Assembly (NCBI GenBank): GCA_004348925.1
Contig: RCMX01000002.1
Coordinates: 44,046-108,045, forward strand
DNA from: Actinomycetota bacterium
GTDB taxonomy: Bacteria; Actinomycetota; Coriobacteriia; Anaerosomatales; Anaerosomataceae
Reading direction: 5' to 3'
DNA: 64,000 nt
Position numbers and translations under genes: made by a program. Positions 26,293-37,821 of this stretch are shown in pieces. Numbering within the stretch: the first letter of the stretch is position 1; every line of letters starts with the position of its first letter. The notes below the pieces were generated by a model. That model was not told the DNA's origin and searched no databases. It saw only the letters and a list, made by a program, of their open reading frames with translations.

Positions 26293-26839
26293 CGAGCTCG
26301 TAGACACCTACGCACGCGTACTGTTCGACCTCGCCGCGCTGGCGGAGTCGGTCGACGCGGCCGACGAGGGTCTGCAGAGCGTCGTGAAGGCCGTGCGGGG
26401 CAACATCGATCTCCGTGAGGCGCTCACCGGGACGTCCGTTCCCTCCGAGAAGAAGCGCGACATCCTGCGCGACATCTTCGGCGGCGAGGTGGCTCCCGAG
26501 GTGCTCGCGGTGGTCACGCTCCTGGTCGACCGCGGTATGGTCGACAAGCTCGGCGTCCTCGCGGACGCGTTCACCGCGATCGCCGAGAAGGAGCGCGGCA
26601 TCGTCGTCGCCGAGGTCACGACCGCTGTGCCCCTCACCGATGACCTGCGCTTGAAGTTGACCGACAAACTGAGTGCCGCGTTGGGCCGCGCCGTTTCGCT
26701 CCGTGAGAGCGTCGACGAGTCGCTGCTCGGTGGCATCGTCATCCGTGTGGCCGGGCGTGTTCTCGATGGCAGCGTGACCTCGCAGCTTCGCGACCTTCGC
26801 CAGGCCCTTCTGACCGCACGCCAGGGAGGTGAGGCATAA
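26282..26839 (+). CDS. atpH: ATP synthase subunit delta
   Basis: Delta links the peripheral stalk to the top of F1. The 185-residue protein has the N-terminal helical bundle beginning ELVDTYARVLFDLA and the C-terminal domain with VDESLLGGIVIRVAGRVLDGSV, both typical. The start lies inside the end of atpF, and its stop directly precedes the GTG of atpA, so expression is tightly coupled. Confidence 0.95.
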   Translation: MRSSELVDTYARVLFDLAALAESVDAADEGLQSVVKAVRGNIDLREALTGTSVPSEKKRDILRDIFGGEVAPEVLAVVTLLVDRGMVDKLGVLADAFTAIAEKERGIVVAEVTTAVPLTDDLRLKLTDKLSAALGRAVSLRESVDESLLGGIVIRVAGRVLDGSVTSQLRDLRQALLTARQGGEA

Positions 26840-28408
26840 GTGGCTGAGATCACCGCAAGCACGATCGACGCGGTCCTCAAAGCGCAGCTCGAGGAGTTCA
26901 AGTCCTCCGTTGACGTGAGAGAGGTCGGTACCGTCACCGCACTGGGCGATGGTATCGCCCATGTGGACGGCTTGAAGGGCGCAATGGCAGGCGAGCTCCT
27001 GGAGTTCGTCGCCGAGTCCGGCGAGATCGTCATGGGTATGGCTCTCAACCTCGATCGCGACGCAGTCGGCGCCGTTTTGCTGGGCGAGACCTCGCTCATC
27101 AAGGAGAACGACACCGTTCGCACGACCGGTCGCATCGTAGAAGTCCCGTCCGGCCGTGGGTTCCTCGGCCGTATCGTCAACCCGCTTGGCGAGCCGATCG
27201 ACGGCCGTGGCCCGATCGAGGCCGAGGGCGTTCGTCCGGTCGAGTTCCGTGCGCCGGGCGTTATCGAGCGTCAGCACGTGCATGAGCCGATGCAGACGGG
27301 CATCATGGCCATCGACGCCATGATCCCGATCGGCCGAGGCCAGCGCGAGCTCATCATCGGCGACCGCCAGACCGGTAAGACCGCCGTTGCTGTCGACGCG
27401 ATCATCAACCAGAAGGGCAAGGACGTCGTCTGCATCTACGTGGCGATCGGCCAGAAGGCCTCCACGGTTGCAGGCGTCGTTCAGACGCTCGAGGAGCACG
27501 GCGCCATGGGCTACACGATCGTCGTGGCAGCCAGCGCGTCCGATCCCGCTCCGCGGCAGTACATGGCTCCGCTCTCCGGCTGTGCCATGGGCGAGTACTT
27601 CATGTACAACGGCGAGGATGGTCAGCCGGCCAGCAAGTCGAATCCGGGACGCGCTGTCCTGTGTGTGTACGACGACCTCTCCAAGCAGGCCGTCGCATAC
27701 CGGCAGATGTCGCTCACGCTGCGCCGCCCGCCGGGCCGCGAAGCGTATCCCGGTGACGTCTTCTACCTGCACAGCCGCCTGCTGGAGCGTGCCTGCAAGG
27801 TGAACGAGGAGCTGGGCGCAGGTTCGCTTACAGCCCTTCCTGTCATCGAGACCCAGGCCAACGACGTCTCGGCGTACATCCCGACCAACGTCATCTCCAT
27901 CACCGACGGCCAGATCTTCCTTCAGACGGACCTCTTCTTCCAGGGTGTCCGCCCGGCCATCAACGTCGGCATCTCGGTCTCGCGAGTGGGCGGTGACGCG
28001 CAGATCAAGGCCATGAAGCAGGTCGCAGGTTCGCTGCGTCTCGACCTCGCACAGTACCGTGAGCTCCAGGCGTTCGCGCAGTTCGGCTCCGACCTCGACA
28101 AGTCCACGCAGGACACGCTCTCTCGTGGTGCGCGTTTGGTCGAGCTCCTGAAGCAGGGTCGCTACGTGCCGTTCGCGGTCGAGGACCAGGTCATGTCGAT
28201 CTTCGCCGGAACCAAGGGCTTCCTCGACGGCATCGAGGTCGAAGACGTCTTGCGGTACCGCTCCGAGATGCTCGACTTCATGCACAGCGTGCATCCCGAG
28301 GTCGGGAACGTCATCGCGAGCGAGAAGAAGCTCTCCGACGAGACCATCGCCTCGCTTACCGCGGCGCTCGGTGAGTTCGCCGAGCAGTTCTCTGCAGGCC
28401 GGGAGTAG
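26840..28408 (+). CDS. atpA: ATP synthase subunit alpha
   Basis: Alpha is the regulatory nucleotide-binding subunit of F1. The 522-residue protein has the Walker A GDRQTGKT near 174-181, the [16 protein letters not shown] signature near 276-291, and the [19 protein letters not shown] region. Compared with the common sequence there is an insert of about 12 residues (roughly 261-272, [12 protein letters not shown]) just before the VYDD strand. The GTG start at 26840 abuts atpH and follows GGGAGGTG. Confidence 0.97.
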   Translation: MAEITASTIDAVLKAQLEEFKSSVDVREVGTVTALGDGIAHVDGLKGAMAGELLEFVAESGEIVMGMALNLDRDAVGAVLLGETSLIKENDTVRTTGRIVEVPSGRGFLGRIVNPLGEPIDGRGPIEAEGVRPVEFRAPGVIERQHVHEPMQTGIMAIDAMIPIGRGQRELIIGDRQTGKTAVAVDAIINQKGKDVVCIYVAIGQKASTVAGVVQTLEEHGAMGYTIVVAASASDPAPRQYMAPLSGCAMGEYFMYNGEDGQPASKSNPGRAVLCVYDDLSKQAVAYRQMSLTLRRPPGREAYPGDVFYLHSRLLERACKVNEELGAGSLTALPVIETQANDVSAYIPTNVISITDGQIFLQTDLFFQGVRPAINVGISVSRVGGDAQIKAMKQVAGSLRLDLAQYRELQAFAQFGSDLDKSTQDTLSRGARLVELLKQGRYVPFAVEDQVMSIFAGTKGFLDGIEVEDVLRYRSEMLDFMHSVHPEVGNVIASEKKLSDETIASLTAALGEFAEQFSAGRE

Positions 28409-28410
28409 GA

Positions 28411-30731
<2,321 letters not shown>

Positions 30732-30744
30732 GAGGCCTGTCCAC

Positions 30745-31170
30745 ATGGCACGCACCCTACTGTGTGAGATCGTGACGCCGGAACGCATCGTCTACACCAA
30801 CGAGGTGGAGATGGTCATAGCTCCGACGGTCGAGGGCGAGGTCGGCATCCTGCCGCTCCACGTCCCGCTCGTCACCGTGCTCAAAGCGGGCGAACTCCGC
30901 GTGCGGTTCAACGATGGCAAGGACGTCGAGTGGTTCGCGGTTTCCGGCGGCTACATGCAGGTGCACGAAGACAAGGTCATCATCCTTGCCGAGAACGCCG
31001 CGATCGCGTCGCAGATCGACGTCGAGCGGGCGCGACAGGCACGTGACCTGCACGCGCAGCGCATGACAGAGCTCAAGGAGCAGTCGGCCGCTCAGGCCGA
31101 GTGCGATGCATGCGAGATCGATCTGATGTGGTTCGAGGCCCAGGTCAAGGTTGCCGAGAACCGCGGCTGA
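30745..31170 (+). CDS. atpC: ATP synthase subunit epsilon
   Basis: Epsilon forms part of the central stalk and can inhibit ATP hydrolysis. The 141-residue protein has the N-terminal beta sandwich (CEIVTPERIVY, GEVGILPLHVPLVTVLKAG) and a C-terminal two-helix domain from about residue 88. It closes the operon; a strong hairpin follows 20 bases after the stop. Confidence 0.95.
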   Translation: MARTLLCEIVTPERIVYTNEVEMVIAPTVEGEVGILPLHVPLVTVLKAGELRVRFNDGKDVEWFAVSGGYMQVHEDKVIILAENAAIASQIDVERARQARDLHAQRMTELKEQSAAQAECDACEIDLMWFEAQVKVAENRG

Positions 31171-31189
31171 TCCGCAACGCGCTTGTACG

Positions 31190-31221
31190 GAACGGGGCGG
31201 CCCGAAAGGGCTGCCCCGTTC
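31190..31221 (+). terminator. Hairpin terminator after the atp operon
   Basis: GAACGGGGC (31190-31198) pairs with GCCCCGTTC (31213-31221), and an inner GCCC/GGGC stem is capped by a GAAA tetraloop at 31204-31207, about 14 base pairs in all. It is followed by GTGCTTCC rather than a T-run, so it may be an actinobacterial I-shaped terminator or may work with Rho. Confidence 0.7.
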
Positions 31222-31261
31222 GTGCTTCCGGTCACGTTCCGGTGACGGAGCACCGCTCGCG

Positions 31262-31290
31262 TTGCCGCTCGGTGTATCCTCGGCTACGCT
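31262..31290 (+). promoter_or_regulatory. Candidate murA promoter
   Basis: TTGCCG (31262-31267) and TACGCT (31285-31290) are 17 bases apart, 41 bases before the murA ATG. The -10 is the same hexamer as in the CRISPR repeat. Confidence 0.5.
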
Positions 31291-31331
31291 ATCTGCGATC
31301 CGAAACCGCTCGTAAGGGGAACTCCTACTTC

Positions 31332-32597
31332 ATGCAATCGATTCGCGTGACAGGCGGCAGACCGCTGACCGGTTCGGTCACGGTGGTCGGCGCCAAGAAC
31401 TCCGGACTCAAGCTCATGGCCGCGGCGCTGCTCGCGCCGGGGGTCACGACCATTCGCAATATGCCCGACATCGCCGACGTGGACATCATGTCGGAGGTCA
31501 TCGGTGGTCTTGGCGCTGTCGTTCGCCGAGACGACCACGCGCTCATCATCGACGCCACCCACATCGATTCGTACGAGGCGCCCTACGAGATGGTCTCGAA
31601 GATGCGCGCGTCGATCATCGTGCTCGGCCCGCTGCTTGGCCGGCTGGGACGCGCTCGCGTCGCCATGCCCGGCGGCTGCAACATCGGGTCGCGCAAGATT
31701 GACCTGCACCTGCGGGGTCTGGCCCAGCTCGGCGTGGAGATCACGAGCGGTCACGGCTACATCGAGGCGTCCGCGCCCTACGGCATGCGCGGCGCGACGA
31801 TCGTGCTCGACTTCCCGAGCGTCGGCGCCACCGAGAACCTGCTTATGGCCGGGGCTGCCGCCCAGGGTACGACCATCATCGAGAACGCCGCCCGTGAGCC
31901 GGAGATACAGGATCTCATCGCGTTTCTGATCGGCATGGGAGCGCGCATCGAGGGTGCCGGCACCTCGACCGTCATCGTCGAGGGCGTGAGTTCGTTCAGG
32001 CCCGTCGACCACGCGGTCGTCGGTGACCGCATTGAAGCCGGCACCTTCCTCGCCGCAGCCGCGCTGTGCGGCGGCCCGGTCACGGTTCACGGCGTCGAGC
32101 CGGAGCACCTCGAGCTCGTGCTTGCGAAGATTGCGGCAGCCGGTGCCGAAGTCACCACCGCGCCCAACTCGGTGACCGTTCGCAGAACCGGCCCGATTCG
32201 CCCGGTGGACGTTGCGACGCTCCCGTACCCGGGATTCCCAACCGACATGCAGCCGCAGTTCATGGCGCTCATGGCCATCGCCGACGGTACGAGCGTGATC
32301 ACCGAGAACGTCTTCGAGAGCCGTTTCATGTTCGCAGATGAGCTCGGCCGCATGGGCGCAGACGTCACCATCGAGGGTCACCGTGCGCTCGTGCGCGGCG
32401 TCGCCGGTCTCTCGGGCGCGCCCGTGAAGAGCCCCGACCTGCGTGGCGGCGCCGCACTCGTGCTCGCGGGTCTCGCAGCCGACGGAACCACCACCGTCGG
32501 GGATATCCATCACATCCTGCGCGGCTACGAGGCGTTCGTGGATAAGCTCGCGGCACTCGGTGCCGACATCGCACTCATCGACGAAGACGACGAATAG
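31332..32597 (+). CDS. murA: UDP-N-acetylglucosamine 1-carboxyvinyltransferase
   Basis: MurA commits UDP-GlcNAc to peptidoglycan by adding enolpyruvate. The 421-residue protein has the substrate-binding GAKNSGLKL motif and the active-site Cys116 in PGGCNIGSRKIDLH, the fosfomycin target residue; an Asp there would mean resistance. The ATG was chosen because the protein then starts with the normal SIRVTGGRPLTG. It follows the atp operon as in mycobacteria. Confidence 0.96.
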   Translation: MQSIRVTGGRPLTGSVTVVGAKNSGLKLMAAALLAPGVTTIRNMPDIADVDIMSEVIGGLGAVVRRDDHALIIDATHIDSYEAPYEMVSKMRASIIVLGPLLGRLGRARVAMPGGCNIGSRKIDLHLRGLAQLGVEITSGHGYIEASAPYGMRGATIVLDFPSVGATENLLMAGAAAQGTTIIENAAREPEIQDLIAFLIGMGARIEGAGTSTVIVEGVSSFRPVDHAVVGDRIEAGTFLAAAALCGGPVTVHGVEPEHLELVLAKIAAAGAEVTTAPNSVTVRRTGPIRPVDVATLPYPGFPTDMQPQFMALMAIADGTSVITENVFESRFMFADELGRMGADVTIEGHRALVRGVAGLSGAPVKSPDLRGGAALVLAGLAADGTTTVGDIHHILRGYEAFVDKLAALGADIALIDEDDE

Positions 32598-32609
32598 GGG
32601 ATTCTCGCC

Positions 32610-33032
32610 ATGCTGCATTCCGAGGAGATCAAAGCGATCATCCCGCATCGCGAACCGTTCTTGCTGGTCGATCGCGTGGACGAGCTTGTCTCGGGCGAAA
32701 GCGCCGTTGGCTACCTGGATGTCCGTGACGACGCGTTCTGGGTTCCCGGTCACTTTCCGGAATACGCCGTGATGCCGGGTGTTCTCATCGTTGAGGCGCT
32801 CGCCCAGGTCGGCGCGGTCGCGCTGCTCTCGCTCCCTGCGAACCAGGGGCGCATCGCGCTGTTCGCTGGTATCGACAAGGTGCGCTTCAAGCGTCAGGTG
32901 CGCCCCGGTGACACGCTGCGCCTCGAGTGCGCTATCACCAGGACGCGCGGGCCGATCGGCTTCGGCACGGCGCGCGCGACCGTCGACGGCGAGCTGGCCT
33001 GCACCGGCGAGCTCATGTTCGCGATCCAGTAG
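32610..33032 (+). CDS. fabZ: 3-hydroxyacyl-ACP dehydratase FabZ
   Basis: FabZ dehydrates 3-hydroxyacyl-ACP in fatty-acid elongation. The 140-residue hot-dog protein has the catalytic His and Glu in [20 protein letters not shown] and opens with [14 protein letters not shown]. It starts 12 bases after murA, so it probably shares its transcript. It is the last housekeeping gene before the glycan region. Confidence 0.95.
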   Translation: MLHSEEIKAIIPHREPFLLVDRVDELVSGESAVGYLDVRDDAFWVPGHFPEYAVMPGVLIVEALAQVGAVALLSLPANQGRIALFAGIDKVRFKRQVRPGDTLRLECAITRTRGPIGFGTARATVDGELACTGELMFAIQ

Positions 33033-33044
33033 GCGCGCCCGAGA

Positions 33045-34274
33045 ATGCCGTCAGCCGCCATCGCAGCTCACGAACACGCACGTCTCGGCGGCGTGATCTT
33101 CGCCAAGCTGTTCCCCAACGACGACGAGCCGTTCCGCGGTATCTTCGTGGCCGAGCAGCTCCGCGCAACCGCGGACCGCGTCGACTGGTCGGTCGTCGCT
33201 CCGGTGCCCTGGGTGCCGAAGCGGGTGGCGCGGGCGCTCCGCAAGCCCTACGCCAGTGGCGAGCGCGTGATCGACGGGTCGCTCGTCATGTGGCCACGCT
33301 ATCCCGTGCTGCCGAAGCGCTGGCTGTACGCGACGGTGGCGCCACTCATCGCGCTTACGGCGCGCGGAGCGTTCAGACGGGCGTGTGCCCGGACGGATGC
33401 CGCATTCGTGCACGTACACGACCTGTATCCGAGCGGGGCGGCCGGTCGACGCCTGTGCGACGCCGCCGGTCTGCCGTACGTGCTCACCGTCCACGGCCTC
33501 GACCTGTACTCGAACCTGGAGAATCCCCGTTGGAAGCGCGAGATCCTCGCCGCCGGTCGCGGCGCCCGCGCGGTCATCTGCGTCGGCGAGCGCCTTGCGA
33601 CTGACGTCATCGACGAGCTTGGCGTCGACCCGGCGGTCGTGACGGTCATCCCGAACACCTACGACGATCGTCGCTACACGCACGTTGAGCGCACTCGTGG
33701 ACCGGTGCTGCGCATCCTCAGCGTGGGTCGTCTGTCGCACGAAAAGGGCCATGACGTCCTGCTCCGAGCGTTCGCCCAGGCGCGTGCCGCAGGTGTCTCG
33801 GCGACGCTCACGATGGTGGGCGATGGTCCCGAGCGAAGCGCTCTCGAGGCACTCGCGCATGACCTCGGCGTCGATACCGCCGTCGAGTTCAAGGGCGTCT
33901 TGCTCGATGAGCCGCTCGCCGCCGAGATGCGCTCGGCGGACCTGTTCGTGCTGCCGTCCCGCTCCGAGGGGTTCGGCGTGGTGCTCATCGAGGCGCTGGC
34001 CACGGGACTTCCCGTGGTCGCGACGCGTTCGGGAGGCCCCGACGGGATCGTCGCCGAAGGCGACGGCGTGCTCGTGACCGCCGACGATGTCGACGCGCTC
34101 TTCGCCGGGCTGCGTGACGCGATCGAGCGTCTGGATACCTTCGACAGCGCCGCTATCGCCGCCCGGGCGGCCGCGCGGTACTCGCCGCAGGCAGTCGGTG
34201 GGATGCTTGTCTCGGTGTACGAGGCGGTTCTTGCCGGTGCTCCCGTACCGAACTCGATCGGAGCGCGCCGATGA
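33045..34274 (+). CDS. Glycosyltransferase, GT4 family
   Basis: The 409-residue GT-B enzyme retains the sugar configuration. The N-terminal acceptor domain contains VHDLYPSG and TVHGLDLYSN; the C-terminal donor domain has SVGRLSHEKGHDVLLRAF and the GT4 E-X7-E motif in SRSEGFGVVLIEALATG at about 305-321. No membrane helix is clear. It starts 12 bases after fabZ and overlaps the next glycosyltransferase by 4 bases. Donor and acceptor are unknown. Confidence 0.88.
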   Translation: MPSAAIAAHEHARLGGVIFAKLFPNDDEPFRGIFVAEQLRATADRVDWSVVAPVPWVPKRVARALRKPYASGERVIDGSLVMWPRYPVLPKRWLYATVAPLIALTARGAFRRACARTDAAFVHVHDLYPSGAAGRRLCDAAGLPYVLTVHGLDLYSNLENPRWKREILAAGRGARAVICVGERLATDVIDELGVDPAVVTVIPNTYDDRRYTHVERTRGPVLRILSVGRLSHEKGHDVLLRAFAQARAAGVSATLTMVGDGPERSALEALAHDLGVDTAVEFKGVLLDEPLAAEMRSADLFVLPSRSEGFGVVLIEALATGLPVVATRSGGPDGIVAEGDGVLVTADDVDALFAGLRDAIERLDTFDSAAIAARAAARYSPQAVGGMLVSVYEAVLAGAPVPNSIGARR

Positions 34275-35431
34275 GCACGCGACCGCTCGTCGTCATGATC
34301 GTGAGCGCATCCGGCACCGCTGATCCTCGCGTCGCCAAAGAAGCCGAGGCACTCGTCGCCGGTGGCTACAGCGTCGTGGTTCTCGCGTGGGACCGTGAGA
34401 AGCGCGATCCGGCGATCATCGAGCGTACCGGCTGGCGGATCGAGAGCATAGGCCCCGAAGCGCGTCACGGCGCCGGGCTCCGCAACATCGCCGGCTACCG
34501 CGAGTTCTGGCGAGCAGCGCGCGAACGAGCGGCCAAGCTCGAGCCCGACGTGCTTCACTGCGCCAATCTCGACACCGTGCCCGCGGCGTTGCCGCTCCTC
34601 GGCCGTGGCCCGGGTGACCCGAAGCTTGTACTCGACTTCTGGGAGATGTATCGCCACAGCCGGGCACTGCCCCAGCGCGGCGTCAAGGGCGTGGTTGCCC
34701 GCGCCGCCGCACGGTACCTCGAACGTCGCTCCATCCCGCGGGCCGACGTCGTCATCACCGTCGGTGAGGGTCAGGTGGGGTACTACGAGGCGTTCGGCGC
34801 GAAGAAGATCGTCCTCGTCGAGAACGCCCCGGAGCTTGAGCGATACACGCCGGTGGAGCGCAACGAGCCCGACTTCGTGGTCAGCTTCATCGGCCAGAAA
34901 CGCTGGGTGCCGGCGCTGGTGAATCTCATGAAGGCTATCCAGCCGAATCCGGGATTGAAGGCCCTGCTCGTCGGCGGCGGCACTGCCGAGGAAGAGATCG
35001 CGCGCATCGCCTCGACGATGAAGCGGGTCGAGACGCGTGGACGGTTCGAGCCCGCAGACGGTCCGAGTCTTTACCACGAGTGCGATGCCGTCTTCGCATG
35101 CTACGATTCGTCGCTCGAGAACTGGCGTACGGCGTACCCGGTCAAGGCGATGGAAGCGATGGCGTGCGCGCTACCGCTCATCTGTACGCGTGGGACGTTC
35201 AGTGGCGAGTACGTCGAGCGACACGGTCTGGGCTACGCCGTGGATGATCACGACCCGGAAGACATTGCGCGGGCGCTTGTCGCCCTCGCGAGCGACCGTG
35301 AGGCCGCGCATGCGATGGGGCGTCGTGGGCGCGAGATCATAGAGGCCGGGCTCAACTGGTCGGGAGCCTCAGCGAGGCTGCTTGCCGCGTACGATGCGCT
35401 GTTCCGGCCCGAAGGCGTTCCGGTACAATAA
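34271..35431 (+). CDS. Glycosyltransferase, GT4-like
   Basis: The 386-residue protein has GT-B features: an N-terminal SGTADPRVAKEAEAL motif of the kind common in GT4 enzymes acting on lipid-linked sugars, LDFWEMYRH, VGEGQVGYYE, and a donor domain ending in YPVKAMEAMACALPLICT. The E-X7-E motif is degenerate. It overlaps the previous gene (ATGA), so the two are likely to add successive sugars. The minus-strand protein at 46578-47717 shares its LRV/PRVxxEAEAL opening. Confidence 0.82.
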   Translation: MSTRPLVVMIVSASGTADPRVAKEAEALVAGGYSVVVLAWDREKRDPAIIERTGWRIESIGPEARHGAGLRNIAGYREFWRAARERAAKLEPDVLHCANLDTVPAALPLLGRGPGDPKLVLDFWEMYRHSRALPQRGVKGVVARAAARYLERRSIPRADVVITVGEGQVGYYEAFGAKKIVLVENAPELERYTPVERNEPDFVVSFIGQKRWVPALVNLMKAIQPNPGLKALLVGGGTAEEEIARIASTMKRVETRGRFEPADGPSLYHECDAVFACYDSSLENWRTAYPVKAMEAMACALPLICTRGTFSGEYVERHGLGYAVDDHDPEDIARALVALASDREAAHAMGRRGREIIEAGLNWSGASARLLAAYDALFRPEGVPVQ

Positions 35432-35499
35432 GAAGATTCGCGACCAGGCAGGATTGTCTCGGCGTGATGCAGCATGTCGACTCTGGGAGAGAAGAGCAG

Positions 35500-36795
35500 A
35501 TGGGACTCAAAGAACGAATCGAGAGCGGGGAAGCCGTCTTCGGTGTGGTCGGTCTCGGATATGTTGGACTGCCGCTCGCAGTAGAGATGGCGAAGTCCGG
35601 CCACAAGGTCATCGGGCTCGAGGTCTCGGAGGGTAAGACCGTCGAGGTCAACGCGGGCAGAAGCTACATCCCCGACGTGCCCACAGACGAGCTGGCCGAG
35701 CTTGTCGACGCCGGTCTCATCCAGGCGACCACGGATTTCTCCCGCGTTGCCGAGACGGACGTCGTCGTCATCTGCGTGCCGACGCCGCTCAACAAGATGA
35801 AGGAGCCGGACACCTCGTTCATGGAATCCGCTGCTGCGGCGGTTGCGCCGTACCTGCATCCCGACATGCTCGTCACGCTTGAATCGACCACGTACCCCGG
35901 GACCACCGAGGAAGTCGTGCAGCCGATCCTTGAGGCGAACGGCCTGAAGGTCGGAACGAACCTGTACCTCGCGTTCTCCCCCGAGCGAGTCGATCCCGGC
36001 AACCCTGTCTTCCAGACCCGCAACACCCCCAAGGTCGTGGGCGGGGTCACGCACGAATGCACCGAGGTCGCCGTGGCAATGTACGCGCGCTTCATCGACA
36101 CCGTGGTGCCGGTTAGCTCGACGCGTGCCGCCGAGATGACGAAGCTCCTCGAGAACATCTTCCGCTGCGTGAACATCGCGCTCATGAACGAGCTGCTGCA
36201 GGTCTGCGAGCGCATGGGCATCAACATCTGGGAAGTCGTCGACGCGGCGAAGACCAAGCCGTTCGGCTTCATGCCGTTCTACCCCGGCCCGGGTCTTGGC
36301 GGGCATTGCATCCCGATCGACCCGTTCTATCTCTCGTGGAAGGCCCGCGAGTTCGACCTGCACACCGAGTTCATCGAGCTCGCCGGCAAGGTCAACGAGA
36401 ACATGCCCTACTACGTGGTGCAGCGGCTCATGGAGGCGCTCAACACCCAGCGCAAACCGCTTGCGGGCTCACGTATCCTGCTCCTGGGCGTCGCGTACAA
36501 GAACGACATCGACGACATGCGCGAATCCCCGGCCATCAAGATCGCCGAGCTTCTTGCCGAGAAGGAAGCGAATCTCGTCTACCACGACCCGTACGTGCCC
36601 AAGTTCAGCTTCGACGGGCGCACGCTTGAGAGCGTGGCGCTCACCGAGGCCGAGCTTGCCTCGGCAGATGCGGTGCTGGTCGTGACGGATCACCGCAACG
36701 TCGACTACCACCTCGTGGTCCGGGCGTCGCGCCTCATCGTTGACACACGCAACGCGCTTAAGGCGTTCGACGACAACAAGGTGGTGCGCCTGTGA
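35500..36795 (+). CDS. wbpA: UDP-N-acetylglucosamine 6-dehydrogenase, WbpA-like
   Basis: The enzyme oxidises UDP-GlcNAc (or a close relative) to the uronic acid with two NAD. The 431-residue protein has VGLGYVGLPLAVEMAKSG for NAD, a central dimer domain, and the catalytic Cys near residue 270 in GPGLGGHCIPIDPFYL; this form is typical of UDP-N-acetyl-hexosamine rather than UDP-glucose dehydrogenases. The ATG after GGGAGAGAAGAG was chosen. It heads a four-gene set (A, B, D, E) and overlaps the next gene by 4 bases. Confidence 0.88.
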   Translation: MGLKERIESGEAVFGVVGLGYVGLPLAVEMAKSGHKVIGLEVSEGKTVEVNAGRSYIPDVPTDELAELVDAGLIQATTDFSRVAETDVVVICVPTPLNKMKEPDTSFMESAAAAVAPYLHPDMLVTLESTTYPGTTEEVVQPILEANGLKVGTNLYLAFSPERVDPGNPVFQTRNTPKVVGGVTHECTEVAVAMYARFIDTVVPVSSTRAAEMTKLLENIFRCVNIALMNELLQVCERMGINIWEVVDAAKTKPFGFMPFYPGPGLGGHCIPIDPFYLSWKAREFDLHTEFIELAGKVNENMPYYVVQRLMEALNTQRKPLAGSRILLLGVAYKNDIDDMRESPAIKIAELLAEKEANLVYHDPYVPKFSFDGRTLESVALTEAELASADAVLVVTDHRNVDYHLVVRASRLIVDTRNALKAFDDNKVVRL

Positions 36796-37820
36796 CCGGC
36801 AAGCCCGTCCGCGTGGGAGCAGTCGGCTTCGGGTACTGGGGTCCCAACCTCGTCCGCAACGTCGACAAGGCGGGCGACGCGCAGCTCGTCGCTGCGTGCG
36901 ATCTGTCCGAGTCGAACCTCGCCAAGCTCAAGGCGCTCTACCCGCATGTCGAGACGACCACTGACCTTGACGCATTCTTGGCCGACTACGACCTCGATGC
37001 TGTCGTCGTGGCCACGAGCGCGCCAAGCCACTTCGCGATCGCGAGCAAGGTGATTGCGGCAGGGAAGCACTGCTTCGTCGAGAAGCCGCTCACGCTCAAG
37101 AGCGAGGACTCCGCGGCACTCGTGCGCGCGGCAGACGCAGCCGGCGTCGTGCTGATGGTCGGACACCTGATGGAGTACCACTCGGCAATCAACTGGATCA
37201 AGGACTATGTCGCGTCGGGCGAGCTCGGCGACGTGCTCTACCTGTACATGCAGCGCCTCAACCTCGGCAAGGTCCGTACCGAGGAGAACGCGTTCTGGTC
37301 GCTCGCGCCGCACGATGTGTCGATCGCGCTCTACGTTCTCGGCGAGACGCCGGACTATGTGAGCGCGAACGGCGCGGCGTACGTGACGCCCGGCGTGCAC
37401 GATACCGTCTTTGCGAACCTGCATTTCCCGAGCGGCAAGATGGCGAACATCCACGTGAGCTGGCTCGACCCGCACAAGGTTCGCAAGCTCACGATAGTCG
37501 GCACCAAGAAGATGCTCGTGTTCGACGACATGGAAGCCACCGAGAAGCTGTGGATCTACGATCGCGGCGTGGGTGCTCCCGAGAACGCCATGGCGTACGG
37601 CGAGGACCTCACGCTGCGCTTCGGCGACATCACGGTCCCGTGGGTCCCGCTCAAAGAGCCGCTTGCACTCGAGGTCCAGCACTTCCTCGACTGCTGCGCC
37701 ACCGGTTCCACCCCCCGGAGCGATGGCCGGGACGGACTCAACGTGGTCCGCGTTCTTGAGGCCGTCGACGCGTCCATGGCCGCCGGAGGATCACCTGCGG
37801 CAATCGCACAGGAGGTCTGA
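36792..37820 (+). CDS. wbpB: Gfo/Idh/MocA oxidoreductase, WbpB-like
   Basis: In the WbpABED route this enzyme oxidises C3 of UDP-GlcNAcA to a ketone. The 342-residue protein has an N-terminal NAD domain with GAVGFGYWGPNLVRN, the catalytic lysine in CFVEKPLTLK, and a C-terminal alpha/beta substrate domain with LAPHDVSIALYVLGE. The GTG start overlaps the dehydrogenase gene. Gfo/Idh proteins are broad, and the specific role comes from its neighbours. Confidence 0.8.
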   Translation: MTGKPVRVGAVGFGYWGPNLVRNVDKAGDAQLVAACDLSESNLAKLKALYPHVETTTDLDAFLADYDLDAVVVATSAPSHFAIASKVIAAGKHCFVEKPLTLKSEDSAALVRAADAAGVVLMVGHLMEYHSAINWIKDYVASGELGDVLYLYMQRLNLGKVRTEENAFWSLAPHDVSIALYVLGETPDYVSANGAAYVTPGVHDTVFANLHFPSGKMANIHVSWLDPHKVRKLTIVGTKKMLVFDDMEATEKLWIYDRGVGAPENAMAYGEDLTLRFGDITVPWVPLKEPLALEVQHFLDCCATGSTPRSDGRDGLNVVRVLEAVDASMAAGGSPAAIAQEV

Positions 37821-37821
37821 G

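Noticed and set aside
26246-28294. A 682-codon minus-strand frame opposite atpH and atpA
   Set aside because: High GC at third positions leaves long open antisense frames; atpH and atpA are certain and this frame resembles no known protein. Similar long antisense frames opposite murA, mtnA and the copy B ligase were discarded for the same reason.
31275-31280. TATCCT as the murA -10
   Set aside because: TTGCCG is only 7 bases upstream of it; TACGCT at 31285 has the proper 17-base spacing.
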